Below, in pieces: positions 31,029 to 43,417 of a DNA stretch of 64,000 nt (its first letter is position 1; every line of letters begins with the position of its first letter). Under the pieces are notes generated by a model. That model did not search any database, was not told where the DNA came from, and saw only the letters and a program-made list of their open reading frames with translations. Both the position numbers and the translations under genes were made by a program. The stretch comes from Posidonia oceanica (taxonomy: Eukaryota; Streptophyta; Magnoliopsida; Alismatales; Posidoniaceae), in assembly GCA_037176725.1 (NCBI GenBank), contig JAZBRS010000029.1:127939001-128003000 (forward strand). The letters run 5' to 3'.

Positions 31029-33755
31029 CTATCTAAATGGTAAGGTTGTTGGGGTGGGGAAGGCAGGGGCTGGCTGAGGTCTGCCTAGAAGATGTATGGG
31101 GGATTCTAGCTGAGGTTGCCCTAAGAGGTGGACAGGGGGTGTAGGCTGGGCCCTAGATAGGAGGTGTACAGGGGGTTGAGCTTGAGGAAGCACAGTAGGA
31201 GGTGCGGAGGGGCGCTCCGGCCTGGCACGCGGTCGGATCATGTGAACTCCCGACTCGGAGCTGGCAACTGCCGCACGATAGAGATTGATGGGGAAAGGCT
31301 CAGAGATATCAGAAATAAGATCAGAAGGGTCTACGACAGAGGTAGTAGGCCCAGAAGGGAAGACAGAGTGGATGCCTGAGGTTCCTGCCCCTCCCGAATA
31401 AGTATGTTCTGGTAGGGGTTGGTGGATGATGCCAGAATGAGGGGGAACAGCTGAATGTGCAGATGCATGTGTGTGTGCTTGAGTGGATGCCTCGTGCGTG
31501 TCAATCACAATCGTTCCCAATTCGATTAGGTCCTGAATAGCGTTCCGCAGGGTGTAGCAATTGTCCGTCGAATGCCCGACGCTTCGATGGAAATTGCAGA
31601 AGAGGTTCGCCTTAAACCAATGCGGCAAAGGATTTGTGGGCAGGCGAACCTCTGGGAACTTTAGGAGCGATGCAACTTTCAGCAAGATGACCGTGAGCGG
31701 TTCCACCAGTGGGGCGAATTTCCGCTTCTCAATGGGTGGCCTTCTTTGCCTCTGGTATGAGCCTTGCTGAACCGATGCGGCAGGGTAGACCGGTCTAGCG
31801 GTGGTTGTGATCTGTGGTGTGGGTGGATTCCTAGGTGCAGAAGCATACACCATCTGAGCTGGGGCAGGCCGGGATGGCAAGTGAACAGGCATAGTAGGAG
31901 AGTCGACGAATGCAACAGCAGTTTTCGGCGAATCCTTCTTCTTTGGTTGGTTGTTGCTGCTGCCGCTGTTGTTGTTGGAGGCGTTGTTGTTGGCACTATT
32001 ACTGCTGATCGCGGCCTACTTAGCGAACGCAGAGAGAGCCGGGAAGTTGCCACTCCGCAAAGAACTCTCCACGCGCACTCCAGCTCGGATAAGTGCTGCA
32101 AAAGTAGTGACTGGCTGAATGCTAAGCAGAGCTCCAAGAGATGGCTGCGCCCCTTTGATAACGATTTCGATAGACTCCTCGTCAGAGGGTCTATCTCGGA
32201 TTTGTGAGGCAAGGGCGCGCCAGTGGCCGACGTACTCCCCGAACGACTTGCTGGAATTCTGCTTGATTGCGATCAAGTCCGCCCGCTTTAGGACTAAATC
32301 GAGGTTGAAGGAGTACTGTTCTAGGAACGCCTGACTGAGGTCGTTCCAAGTCTTGATGGCTGACATATCAAGCGATGTGAACCACTTGAGTGCCGACCCG
32401 GTCAAGCTTTTCTGGAACAGGCGGATCAGCAACCTCTCGTCAGCCTGAAGCTGAGCGAGATCACCGCAATACGCCTTCAGGTGTGCTACGGGGCAGCCCC
32501 TACCATTGTATTTCTCGAAGTCCGAGATTTTGAACTTCGGAGGGAGTACCGCCTCTGGAAAGCAGTAGAGGTCCCGAAATTGGTAGGTCTGTGCTCATTA
32601 CCCTGTACTAGTCGTAGTGCCTTCTCCAAGACGTCCATCCGGTTGTTGATGGGCTCTAGATTTGCTACCACAGGAGAGGGATTGGCAGGGGTAGTGAGCA
32701 CATACGCCGAATGGGTCGCACCTAAGTGCTTCTCCGAATCTACCATAGCATCGCCTGGTGGAGCAACGGGATGGCCGGCGTATCCGTGCTGGGGAACTGT
32801 GTATGCAGGAATGAATGCGGGGTTCTGGGCCTGATGCAAGGGAGGAGGGTAGAAGACATGCTGTGCTGTGGGAGGAGTAGGATGCTGGAGCACCAGTTGC
32901 TGTACAGGCGGGGCACCATACAGCGAGCCAGTGGAGTACTAGGCTCCAGCCAGCCCAAAGGACTGGCCACCAGGGGAAGAGGAGTATGTTGTGCTAAGTG
33001 TTGTGCAGAAGGAGGTGGTAACCGGGTCCCCATCGTCGGAACCGTGAGCTGTTGCGACGATGGTCGAGGCAGAGGTGTGGAGGTGGATGCATGAAATGCA
33101 GGAACTGGCCTCAAAGGAACCTCAGGGGCTACAGGAGCAGAAGAGGGACAAACTGATAGAGCCATGCCCTGCAGTCTCTAGGCAAGCTCCATCAGGTGCT
33201 GGTACTGAGCTTCAGGCGTTTCGTCAGCAGGAACACTGAAGTGCAGTGCTGGCGAGGATTGAGAGGCAAACGGCATAGACACAGACTGTCTGTGAGGAGT
33301 AGGCGCTATAGCAAATGTCACAGCAACGGTAGGAGGGATGTCAAAGGCGACGTATCCCTGGGAAGGAGGGGGAGTGGCGTCTCCGAAGCGCGAGTAATGA
33401 TCATCAAGATAGACTCGGCGACCGGATCCGGAGGAAGAGATGCTTGCCACTATCCCGGGACATACTGAGATCCTAGAGGCGTCAGGGGAGGAAACCCTGG
33501 CGTCGAAGGGGGAACCAGAGAAGCAGAAGGAGTAACCGGAGGGGCCGAAGCGGAAACACCCTCTGTGACAGGAGTGAAGAGAGGCTCACTGACGTACTGG
33601 GCCATTGCTGACCTAGAGCGCGTGAGAACAGGGCTGCGATGGGTATGCAAGCGGCGATTCCTAATAGGAGCTATCGTCGCAAAGGTAGATAGCTCAGAAG
33701 GGGAATGGTCGCGAACAAGGTCGCAACAAGGGTGCCAGAAAGGGGCGGTACTCAA
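31029..33755 (-). pseudogene. gag: Tat-1 gag, several frame breaks
   Basis: Gag of the Ty3 Retrotrans_gag type. A Pro/Ser/Thr-rich N-terminal half (33755 to about 32640) is spread over three frames. The core capsid-like part is clear: KFKISDFEKYNGRGCP, HLKAYCGDLAQL, RLFQKSLTGSALKWFTSLD, TWNDLSQAFLEQY, FGEYVGHWRALA. After an in-frame TAG (32016-32018) a Pro-rich segment and a CNFHRSVGHSTDNC zinc-knuckle-like motif follow. Exact start unknown. Gag would package the element RNA; this copy cannot make an intact one. Confidence 0.85.
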
Positions 33756-34912
33756 GCTCCAGCAAAGGGAACTCGCTTACCGATCACTGCTGGCACAGAC
33801 AGAGACAAAAAGGATTAGAAACTGAAAGACATGCAAATGAGTTAAGTTAGATGGCATGAATGATATGCATGCTTTCTAGTATGCCCCCCTCACCTATCTA
33901 GTGTATCCTAGTAGGTGGTCTACTTCGGGTATCCCTAGGTGTACGGGTCACCGACTCAGGTTAGAAAAAGTAGGCTCTCTGTCAAACTCCTAGCCAAAGC
34001 TGAGGAAATAACAGGGTGGTGCGTTGGTGGCCCTGACCCCGCCAAAGCGTGGGTAGTACACTCCACTACACCGACACGACCCCTGGACAAAGGGGGGACA
34101 GACCGACCGACTTGACCCACGCCAAAAGCAGTGGAACAAGGGGTCGGGACCATCCTTCGCAAACTAGTAGGTGGACTCAGATGAGAAGAATGCATGCCTT
34201 ATATGATGCTTATGCAAATGCTTAAAGTTTTTTATCTTGCGCGTTTTATTAACCAAGGGGGTGAAGGATTGTTTGAAGTCTCTAGTTGCTCCTAGAAGTT
34301 CTTTTTACTTGCCGTTTTTAGTTAACCACGGGGAGAGCAAACAAGTCTCTACTATCCTAGACATGGCATGTGCGTAAGGGGAGAAATCAGTCAAATATGG
34401 CAAACAAACAGCATATATCGTAGCAAAAGGCAAGTGCATGGCATGTGTGAGTGTTTATGAGCATGATAGTGAAGAAAAAGCATCCATCATGTCAAAAGGC
34501 ATATATATAGAGTATGTGCGTGCGTAGTGACATAGCAAATGTGTAAAAGAAAGCATTCATCATTCAAAAAGCATGTATTATTGCCAAACAAGTATGTAGA
34601 CATGCATCGTGCAAGAAATAAAGCAACAATAAGTAAGCAAGATAAAGTAAGGTAAAGACAGGTAAGCTGTAAAGCAAATATGAGCAGAAGCAAGGAAACA
34701 AACAAGTAAATAAGCAGCAGAGGCAAAGCAAAGCAAAACAGAGCACAAACCAAGGCAAAGGAGGTGCAAAACCTGAGCGGAGTAGCCACGAGGCGACTTG
34801 CTAGGAGTTTGCATAGAAAAGCGAGCAAAACAGTCAAAGAAGGCACAAAAGGCAGACAAAGCTGCAAAACAGGCGAGCGAAAAAAACCAGGAACGAAAGC
34901 CAGAGTCTAGCT
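33756..34912 (-). other. Tat-1 5' leader with a conserved block
   Basis: Untranslated leader between the PBS and gag. The part at about 33950-34195 aligns, on the opposite strand, with 55735-56005 of Tat-2, sharing words such as GGGTCGTGTCGGTGT, GCTTTGGC (three times), ATGCATTCTTCTC and CCTGAGTCGG. Hydrophobic open frames nearer the PBS look like artefacts of T-rich sense sequence. Confidence 0.75.
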
Positions 34913-34930
34913 TCCCCAGCAGAGTCACCA
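34913..34930 (-). other. Tat-1 primer binding site
   Basis: On the minus strand TGGTGACTCTGCTGGGGA begins one base after the LTR end. It is a Tat/Ogre-type site, described in the family as complementary to a tRNA-Arg 3' end. Confidence 0.85.
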
Positions 34931-34931
34931 C

Positions 34932-37900
34932 TGTAGTAATCCCAATCAGAATCAGGTTTACTATTAGCGGCTATGTCCGAGGAGGAGGGCTCAACTCGAA
35001 AACACTTAAAACAGGGGAGAAAAGATAAGAAAAGAAGAAGATAAGACAATTCAGAGTCGCCACCGTGTCTATTATCGGGAGACAAGGAAAATCAGGGGAA
35101 ATGCATGAGTTAACACGCAAAACCAAGCAAAGGATGCAATGCAAAGCAATGCAAAAGAAAACAAATGCAAATGAATGCAAATGAGATGACTCATGCCTAG
35201 GATAAGGGCAATATGGTCATTACAGGCCAAAAGACTGGGCAAGGACTCCTGTTACGTGCGGGGAAGGTGTTAGGCACCCCCGACACGCCCGAGAATCGGT
35301 CTTTCTAGGCTTACGCTCGCATACGCAGGGAAATGCAGGTTTGAATGCCTAAATGCCAATGAATGCCTGAATGAATGCTCATAGGTGTGCTCTAAGTGGT
35401 GGAATGCAATGCAAGGAAGTAAATGTGCAGTCTAAGTGCTCAGCAACGCTGTCTGTATTCCGTACGGGGCGAGACCTGGCTCGTGAGAACTCCAGGCAGT
35501 AAGCATCACTGCCCTATATGCAATGCAGATGGAAAAGCAAAATGACGGTAAAACCAAGCAATGCAGGCGACATGCAAGAGAAAATGGCGTAAAACACACG
35601 AAACAATGCGAGAAACGAGAGCGGCACACAAAACAGTGCAAGAAAACGAGACCGACACACAAAACGGTGCAAGAAAGCAAAACGGCACGCAAAACGGTGC
35701 GAGAAAACAAAGCGGCATGCGAAACGGTGTGAGAAATCAGAGCGGGCACGTAAAACGGTGCCAAAAACAGAGCGGGCACGCAAAATGGTGCCAAAAGCAG
35801 TGCGGACACGCGAAACGGTGCCAGAAACAGAGCAGACACGCAAAACGGTGCCAAAAAAAGAGCCGGCACGCAAAACGGTGCAAAAGCAGGCGGGATAAAG
35901 CATCGGTAAAACCATGCAGATGCAAATGCTAAGAAAAAGAGCAAGAGAAGCAAAGGAGAGGTAAACAGCGCAAGTGTGAGAACGAGCGCCATTTAAAGAC
36001 CACGCAAAGTAGGTGTGAAGACCTACAAAGGGGAAGGGAAGCAAGTGGAAGGATTACTACTGTTTTGTGACTGTTTCCCACCAAAATGTCCCACGATGTG
36101 TCTCGCACGCTGCCAAGAGCTCGCGATGCGATCAGATCGTGGGAAAGGGGGAAGAAAGTCGCAACTAGTGGTGAATCCAGGGGAAACGCAACACAAAACA
36201 CTGAGAGTACGCGAAAAGAGGAAGCAGAGTTGATAGATAAGAAGAGGAAGGCTTATTCTACATGCTCGAGAAACCAGAAAGCAAAAACAATGCATGGAAT
36301 GCAAATGGTGTGCAAATGAATGCTGTGCAAGGGTTCAGGAGGACTTACCTTGGAAATCTGAAGCCTGATCTGAGATCTGCTTGGTCCATGCTGAAGAGTG
36401 CCCTGCCGGGGTCGTCCAGGTAACTTGGTTGAGAAGATCCAACGGCCGGATCTGAAGATATCCCAACTTCAAGGCAGAGGGGCCAGAACAGGGGAGAAGA
36501 ATGGATCTAGGTGTACAGGAGGTCTTAGGGGTGTGCAAAACAGGTCCTCCCATGTAAATGGAAGCTAATGATGCTTAAGTGTATGCAAGGAATGCCAAAT
36601 GCAAGAATGCATGAGTGCAATGCATGCAGAATGCAAGAAAAGACTTGGGATGATTTTTCAGAAAATTGGGACCTTATATACAATTTTTGAAAAATTGGGG
36701 GTCTGAATGCAAAGATTTTGAAAAGCTTGGGGCTTTTATGCAAAGTTTTTGAAAGAAGGAGGGTCTGAATGCAATTTTACAGAATGCAGGGTTCAAAATA
36801 CAATTTTTCAAGATAGACATGCATCAGGACAAGTTTTGAAATCAAATGGTGAGTTGGCATGCAATTTTGAAATCGACAGGGTCCAAAATGCAATTTTTCC
36901 AGCAAAACAGGTGTCTGAGTGGTCAGGGAATGCAAACAGGGGACCTATATGCAATTTTTCAAATATACAGGGTCTAAAATGCAATTTTATAAGCAAAATA
37001 TGCATTTAAATGGCAGGCAGAGGACTTATATGCAATTTTTAAATCATGTAGGGTTAAAAATGTAATTTTATAAGCAAAATATGCATTTAAATGACAGGCA
37101 GAGGACCTATATGCAATTTTTAAATCATGTAGGGTCAAAACTGCAATTTTATAAGCAAAATATGCAATTAAATGACATGCAGAGGACCTATATGCAAAAA
37201 TTAGAAAATATGGGGGAAATGATGCAATGCAGTAAGATAAATTGAAAAATAAAGACCTATGTGAACAGATCAGAGGACAAAACTGTAAATAAGGAAAACA
37301 GTAGGGACTAAAAATGCAATTTATCAAGGTAAAATTAAAGCATTAAATTAGATTAACTACTGAAGGACTAACATGCAATAATAGAAAGCTAGAGGGCCAG
37401 AACTTAAACAAAATACTGAAGAGAAGCATTGTAGAAGGACTAACATGCAATTAATTGATTTTTTAAACTTTTCATGCAATATCATATGATTTACATACGA
37501 AATTAAATGAATGATAAACAGAAGCAGGACTGGAAAGCAATAAATCAAAAAGGCAAGGCAGATATGCAATTTTATAACAAAAAAGCATGGTAGGGGGAAA
37601 ATAATGCTACAGTAAAAACGCAGGCGAAATGGCCACTGTAGCAACTGCTACCAGTGGCCAAGAAAGGTGGAGGAAGGAGGCTGAGGAGGCGCGGAGAGGT
37701 CGGCGACGTTCTCCGAGGCTCAGCGGAGCTCGGACGATGCTCGGCGACTCGTGACGCTGCTCGGAGGTGGCCGGAGAGCTGGACGGAGGTCTGCAGACCA
37801 GAAGAAGCGTCGAGCAGGCGATCGGTGTGACGTCATGGCATTCTGAAGCCACCGAAGAGTTCCTGGGAACTAGGCGGTTCGCGGGCGATACCTGGAGCTG

Positions 37901-40763
37901 GCTTCTACTGACCAGAGCGGCGAGACAGGGCTGGAGCTCGCCGAAGAAGATGAGACGACAGCGGCGACGACTTGGTGGAAGAGGGGAGGAAACGCTATTC
38001 TAACAGGCGGAAAAGCACAAGAAGAGAAAAACTAAACTACAGGGGAAGAATGGTACCTTTCCGTGGGCTGGAGTGTTCCCCCGATGTCCGGTGCTTCAGT
38101 GGTCGCCGACGGTGATCGTCTGGTCGCTGCGGGTGCTATCGACGGCTCGGAAGTGCTGCGATCGACTCAGTGAAGTCTTCCGAAGCTCGCTGGATCTCTA
38201 GAACGAAGCTTCGCAGCCCGGAGGAGAACTTGGCTTCTGTGGGTTCAGCAGAGATCGCCTGAGGTGGGGGGTGGATTTTGTTGCCCCTCAGGCCAGCTGG
38301 AGGGTGCCGGCGACTTGCTGGAGGTCTGATGAAGGTGTGTGGGTGCTTGGAAGGGTTGGTGGTGGACTGGAGAGGAAGATAGGTCGCTGGGTTGATTTCT
38401 GGTGAAATTGGCCGCAGGTGTTTGTTGTGGAGTGATCGAGCTGTGAGGGGGGATAAGGTTGGGGTTCAAGTGGTCTGAGATGGTGGTGTTCTGGTGGTTT
38501 GCTGGGAGAAGTTTAGGAAGATTTGGGGTTCAGTAGAGGTGGCAATTTTGGAAGGAGTGGCGTTGGGTTGCTGTTGGGGAAATGGGTGAATGGAAGGTGG
38601 ATTCAGAGTGGTTTGAGCTACTGAATGGGTGGCTGTAATGGTGGTTGTTTGGGTGAGATTGGGGAGGAAATTGGAAGGATTCTACTGAGTGGAACGGGTT
38701 CTGGTGTGGATGAAAAAGAAGAGGAAGAGGAATGCCGATTTGCAATGGAAGGAGGGAGGAGATTTGGGTGTTGGATGCTCTGGATTTTCTTACTCTCTCT
38801 CGGACGATCAAAAGGCGACGAAAAGGAGGTGAAGTGCTGGTTTTATGCAGCTGGAGGATCGAGTGAAGCGCACGGTGGATTTGAATCTCCACCGGCGGGA
38901 GCTGCTGCTAGCAGAGGCGAGGACAACCGGAGGTGACGGCAATTAATGCCTCGGAAGTCCGCTGAGACGCGAGAGAGGAGGGCGAGCTGTTGCTCGAGGT
39001 GACTGAGAGGGAAAATTGATTTCAAAGAAGGGAGGGAGATGGCTGGCGGGAGAGGAAGAACTGAGGAAGAAGAAGAAGGAGAAGGAGGGAAGAAGAGGAG
39101 GATGGCGACTGTGGCTGCGGGCCGGGCTGCGCGCGAAAGGAAAAAAGAAAGAAAGAAAAGAAGGAAGGAGGGGAACGGGCCGGACTGGGCCCAGCAGGAG
39201 AAAGAAAGGAAAAAGAATAGAAAGAAAGGGAGAAAGAAAGGAGGAAGAGAAAAAAGAGAAATAAATTAGATAAAAATAAAATAAAAATTGATAAAGTTAT
39301 TAAAATGATTGTGTTTTAAGTTAGGACCTTGATTAAGTTTTTTAATGATTGTTTTTTGGTTAATTAATTAGGTTTAGAGAGATTTTGTCTTGATTAGGGT
39401 TTTTAGGGTTTTGTTTATTTTGATTTGTTTTTTATTTTGATTAAATGTTTGTTAAGTCTTTTAAGTTGTTTTTTAATTATGTTTTTCTTGTTAAGTATTT
39501 GGGATGTTAATTAGGATTTTTAAAGTTTGTTTTTAAATCAATTAGAATGAGTTTTAGATTTTTAATTTTGGTCTTTTTTCCTTAAGTTTTTTTTTGATTT
39601 GCTTTTGATTTTTGTTTGTTAAGTTCTTTTAATATATATTTTTTTAGTTAAGTTTTCTTGTTGAGTTCTTAATTAAGTGTTTTTAAATTCTGATTGTTTG
39701 TTTTTTCCTTTTAGTTAGGTTTTTGAATTATTCTTTTTAGATTTGTTAAGTTAGGTTTCTCTTTTTCTTAATTAGTTGTCTTGGCATTTTTTAATTGTTT
39801 TCTTTTCTTTTTGGGATTTTTTTTGATTGTTTTTCAGTTGGGTTTTTACTTTTGTTTGTTTTGGTTACATTTAGTTTTTTTCTTGATTTTACAGCATTTT
39901 GTTTTGGTTTGTTTTGCAACTTTTAAGTTGCATTCTTGATTTTCCATTTTGGCTAGATTTAGTTAGGTTTCGGTTTTCAATTGTTTGTTTAATGTTTTTA
40001 ATTATTTTTCTTAGGGTTTTGGTTTCTTTTCCTTTCGTTTCAGAGTTTTGAAGGTTTTTAAGGATTTTTTAGGGATTTAGTAAGAGAAAGGGAAAGAAAA
40101 TTAAAAGGAAGAAGAAAAGGGAGAAATGGAGGAATAAAGAGGAAAGAGAGGAGCTGAAAGAAAATAATTTTTTGAAGGTCAAAGAAAATGCTAAAAAAAA
40201 GATAAAAATAGGAATAAGATTGAGAAGAGATAGAAGCACAAGGGGGGCCAGCCAGGCATGAAAAAGGGAGAAAAGGGGGGAAAAGAGGGAGGATAAACAG
40301 GAGAGAGTGAGGAGAGAGAAAAGAATAATCTAGGAGAGAGAAAAGGATAATTTGGGTAAATGGAGGGTTTAGGGGTTTTGAAAAGGGGTGGAAATTGGGG
40401 AGTGTGTAGCTAGGGTCTCTAGTGTTGGTCCTAGGGTTTTGGTTCAGTTTTGAGAAAGTTTTGGAAGGGTTTTGAGGTGTAGAAAAAGGGTAGTTTTACC
40501 TAGGTTTTCTAGGATTTTTGGGAGTGATTTTGGGTTTAGAATTTTTAAGGGTTTGGGTAGGTTTGCTAAGTTGGGAATGGTGGGTTTTCCTATGGTTTTT
40601 GGGTAAGTTTTGGGTTAGGGAAAGGGGTGTAAGCTTAGGTCAAGTTTGGGCTTGTTTTGAAGGGTAAGGTGAAAAGAAATGGTGTAGGTTTGACCTAGGT
40701 TTGGATCCAGAAGTCACTAGGGAACTCCAACTAATTCAAGCCTGTCAAAATGGAGTGTCAACA
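34932..40763 (-). repeat. Tat-1 5' LTR
   Basis: 5832 bp, same organisation as the 3' LTR, next to the GTAAG copy at 40764-40768. The PBS-like word is at 35054-35062 and the shared block at 35241-35312. Small indels separate it from the 3' LTR, chiefly in the CACGCAAAACGG repeats. No gene. Confidence 0.93.
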
Positions 40764-40904
40764 GTAAGTGAGCTAGTTTTATTTATTTATTTCTGCTTGA
40801 CTGTAATTGTGAGAATTTAGTTATGTAGTTTATAAATGTTAATAAAAAGATAAAAATGAAAAATTGTAGCTAAGTTGAGTGGTAGCGACTTGGGGGTCGT
40901 TACA
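40764..40904 (+). repeat. LARD-A 5' LTR, last part
   Basis: Resumes at GTAAG with the same sequence that follows it in LARD-B (TGAGCTA...TTATTTATTTCTGC) and ends GGGTCGTTACA at 40904. Confidence 0.9.
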
Positions 40905-40907
40905 AAG

Positions 40908-40925
40908 TGGTATCAGAGTACTAGG
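40908..40925 (+). other. LARD-A primer binding site
   Basis: TGGTATCAGAGTACTAGG three bases after the LTR end; the initiator-Met type with one change. Confidence 0.85.
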
Positions 40926-43207
40926 TTCACTAAAAGCACTAGCCTAGGGATGTCTGGTCAGGTGACTCCATAGATTTGCATGTCATGCATACCTGCACCT
41001 TGATTTTTATGATTTTCGTGCTTGCAGTGTTGAGGAGTGTCTTCGACTCTAGCTCCAGCATCGGCGAGGATGATGTTTGAAGCCCCACGTGGGAACTTGG
41101 AAGTGATGGTCTGCTCGTTTGAGGAAGTAGACGTCGACTCCTTATTGGAAGGTTTCCAGTGGTGGGATTTAGAGATTGCCGTCTGGTTGGAGCTGCTTTG
41201 AGGGAGTAGTTGGAGCACGAAGCTGCTTCACTCGTGTGAAGCGGTTTGCTTTAGCTCTTCAACTCCGTGGAGCGCGGTGTTTGGTGCTTCCCACTAGTTT
41301 TGTGTGGATTGAGCATGGTGTTGCCCATGGGAGTGGTGGCAGCTGTGTTTTGGGCATGGCTCAGTGCTGGCATGCAGGGTAGGAGACCTTGCTGTGTATG
41401 AGGCTAGGCGAGTTGCGTTGCTAGGGTTGTACACGTCTGCAGTGCGTGTTGGTCTGGTCGGTATGCAGTGCTTGCGAGAAGGAAGGACATTTGCTGAGGG
41501 ATGCCTCGATTCCTTTAAGGGGGTTAGGCACCCCACATTGGCCGACTAGAGGACGTGTTTTCTTTGCCACCATATGTGGTTGGGCTATTTTGGTGTTTGT
41601 CGTGGAGGGAGAGGTGCAGTGAGTGACTGCCTCTCGTGTGATCTCCACGTTTGTTGTTGTTTGCTGCTGTTTGCTTTGTTGTTGGTCCAGAGGATGCCCA
41701 GAGTTTCATCCTCCTGTTGTCGCATCTGGGTGAAGCATGAGACTTCTCAGATGTGTGGTGTTGCTTTTGGGTGACTCTGGTGGGTTCCCAGATTGTGTGT
41801 TGTTGTTCCGGATACTCTGTTTGAGGACAGAGTTATCCAGGAGGTGCTGCGTGTTGGAGTCGCGCATTAGTGTGGCACGATTGTGTCGCGCGTTTTGTTT
41901 GGGGGTTTGGTCATAGAGTGGCATAGCCCAGTGTATTGTCTTCTATGTGTTGTTTTGGGGTGTCTTGCTTGGATACTCGGTTTGGTTTTGTTTGCTGGTG
42001 GTTTGAATGGTTTAGTGTCGTTCGAGCAGTGGAGATTCTTTCTCCGATGTTTTCTTTGGGGTGTCCTGTCGGGGATGCCCAGTTGGTTTCTTGTTTGGTG
42101 GTGGATCGAATGGTGTGGGGATGTTCGATCTGTGGAGATTTTCTCTCCTTTGGTTCCTTGGGTTTTCCCGTGGTAGAGATGGGGTGAGTCGACAAGGTTG
42201 GCTTCCCGTCTTGTCCGTTGGCGCCGCTAGTCGAGCTGTTGGATGTGATCCCAGGTGTTTCCTCCGATTAGTTGTTTCCTGGTTCAAGTAAACTATCCTC
42301 GAAGATTCAGTAGAGGCATCTCCAAGATAATGGCACTTTAGACAGGTTAGCCAGGAAGGGGAACAACCCATGTTGGTTTGGACCCTGTTGCTGGGTGTTG
42401 CTTTGAGTTGGAGACTCATTCGAGTCTGACTCCCAAGTGGTTCTTGCCATTGGTGGTGGTTGTTTCACTGGAAGCAATGAATCTTGTGGCCTGGGGTTGG
42501 GATGAGTTCCTGTTGCTGTAAGGCAGTGTGGTGACTTGTGGTTCTTGTCAGTTGGAGAATCACAAGTGGAACTATATAACCCAAGTGTAGTGTGTTGGCC
42601 ATAGTGATGGTTGTGCTCTGGAACGGGTGGAGTGTCGATCTAGGAAGCAGTTCCTGGAGATAGATAGCGCTTGGTTGGCTAATCTGCTAGTACACTCCAG
42701 ATCCATGAAGAGCTTTGCCGTGTCTTAGTGATTAGTTTTCTCTCAGGCCATGGTTTGGAAGAGGTGGTCCTAGAGAGATGAGAGATGATGCTAAGCATGT
42801 GGTATGGAGTTTGGGTTGTTACTGACTAGGTTGTGCATCAGAGTAGTGCAGTGGATGCTGGTGGAAGTTGACTGCACCTGATCATCCCTGTGATTTGCGT
42901 GTCTACCAGAGCAGCTCAGGATGCTTCGCGACTCTGGAGACACTATGGTGAGCTTGTGGTTGGAGCTCTTGTGTCATTTAGGGACCTTTTTCCAGGGATT
43001 AGTGGAGTTTGGACTCGAGGAGAGCTGAGTCGTTGGTATCGCTTTGGACTTTGGCGGGATGAGATGGCCTCGTGGGGCGTAAATTTCTCCCACTGGTCTT
43101 AAGCTTTGGGCGACACCGTTGTGCTGTTGATCTGGGGTCTTGAGTTAAACATCCGAGCTTGGTACCCTTAGTCTTTCGCCTTGAAATTTCGAGGGTGAAA
43201 TTCCTTT

Positions 43208-43220
43208 AAGGGGGTTAGGA
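43208..43220 (+). other. LARD-A polypurine tract
   Basis: AAGGGGGTTAGGA directly before TGTAATGACC, the 3' LTR start; the same tract as LARD-B. Confidence 0.85.
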
Positions 43221-43417
43221 TGTAATGACCCAGATTTGGAGGTAGAATTGCAGGCTAGTATTTGATCTGGATTTCTGGGTCAATCGCGTGTCGCCACTGT
43301 GTACTGCTCCCGCATTTTGCTCACGCGTATTTCTCGCGTGGAAATTCAGTATTCTGGACCAGGACTTAAGTTGCATTCAAATGGTTTTGGCGTTGCAGCC
43401 TGGACTTTGATGTTGTG
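43221..43417 (+). repeat. LARD-A 3' LTR, first part (continues 45716-45740)
   Basis: Starts TGTAATGACCCAGATTTGG, unlike the LARD-B start, so the two are different subfamilies. Broken at 43417 by the solo LTR; 25 bases continue at 45716-45740 before copia-2. The rest lies beyond the nested elements, off the window. Confidence 0.8.

Larger units (their letters stand above)
14271..40763 (-). mobile_element. Tat-1: 26.5-kb Ty3 Tat/Ogre-lineage retrotransposon, TSD GTAAG
   Basis: A complete but inactive giant element on the minus strand. The LTRs are 34932-40763 (5') and 14271-20030 (3'), with TGTTGACA...CTACA ends in its own orientation. The 5-bp duplication GTAAG is at 14266-14270 and 40764-40768. 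Gene order is leader, gag, protease, G-patch, RT, RNase H, second RNase H, integrase, extra ORF, repeat-rich 3' UTR. Dual RNase H, the G-patch and the PBS place it in Tat/Ogre. In one sampled stretch (18541-18665 against 39267-39392) the LTRs differ at three of about 125 sites, so the insertion is fairly recent. Confidence 0.95.
40905..43220 (+). other. LARD-A internal region, noncoding
   Basis: About 2.3 kb homologous to the LARD-B interior, for example the start TCTGGTCAGGTGACTCC. No retroviral motifs in any frame. It has only a few units of the 41-bp-type repeat (41705-41795) and a stretch (about 42290-42830) I cannot match to LARD-B by eye. Confidence 0.8.

Noticed and set aside
34487..34931. 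Hydrophobic minus-strand frames in the Tat-1 leader
   Set aside because: T-rich sense leader gives Leu/Phe/Cys-rich translations; no start context or family match.
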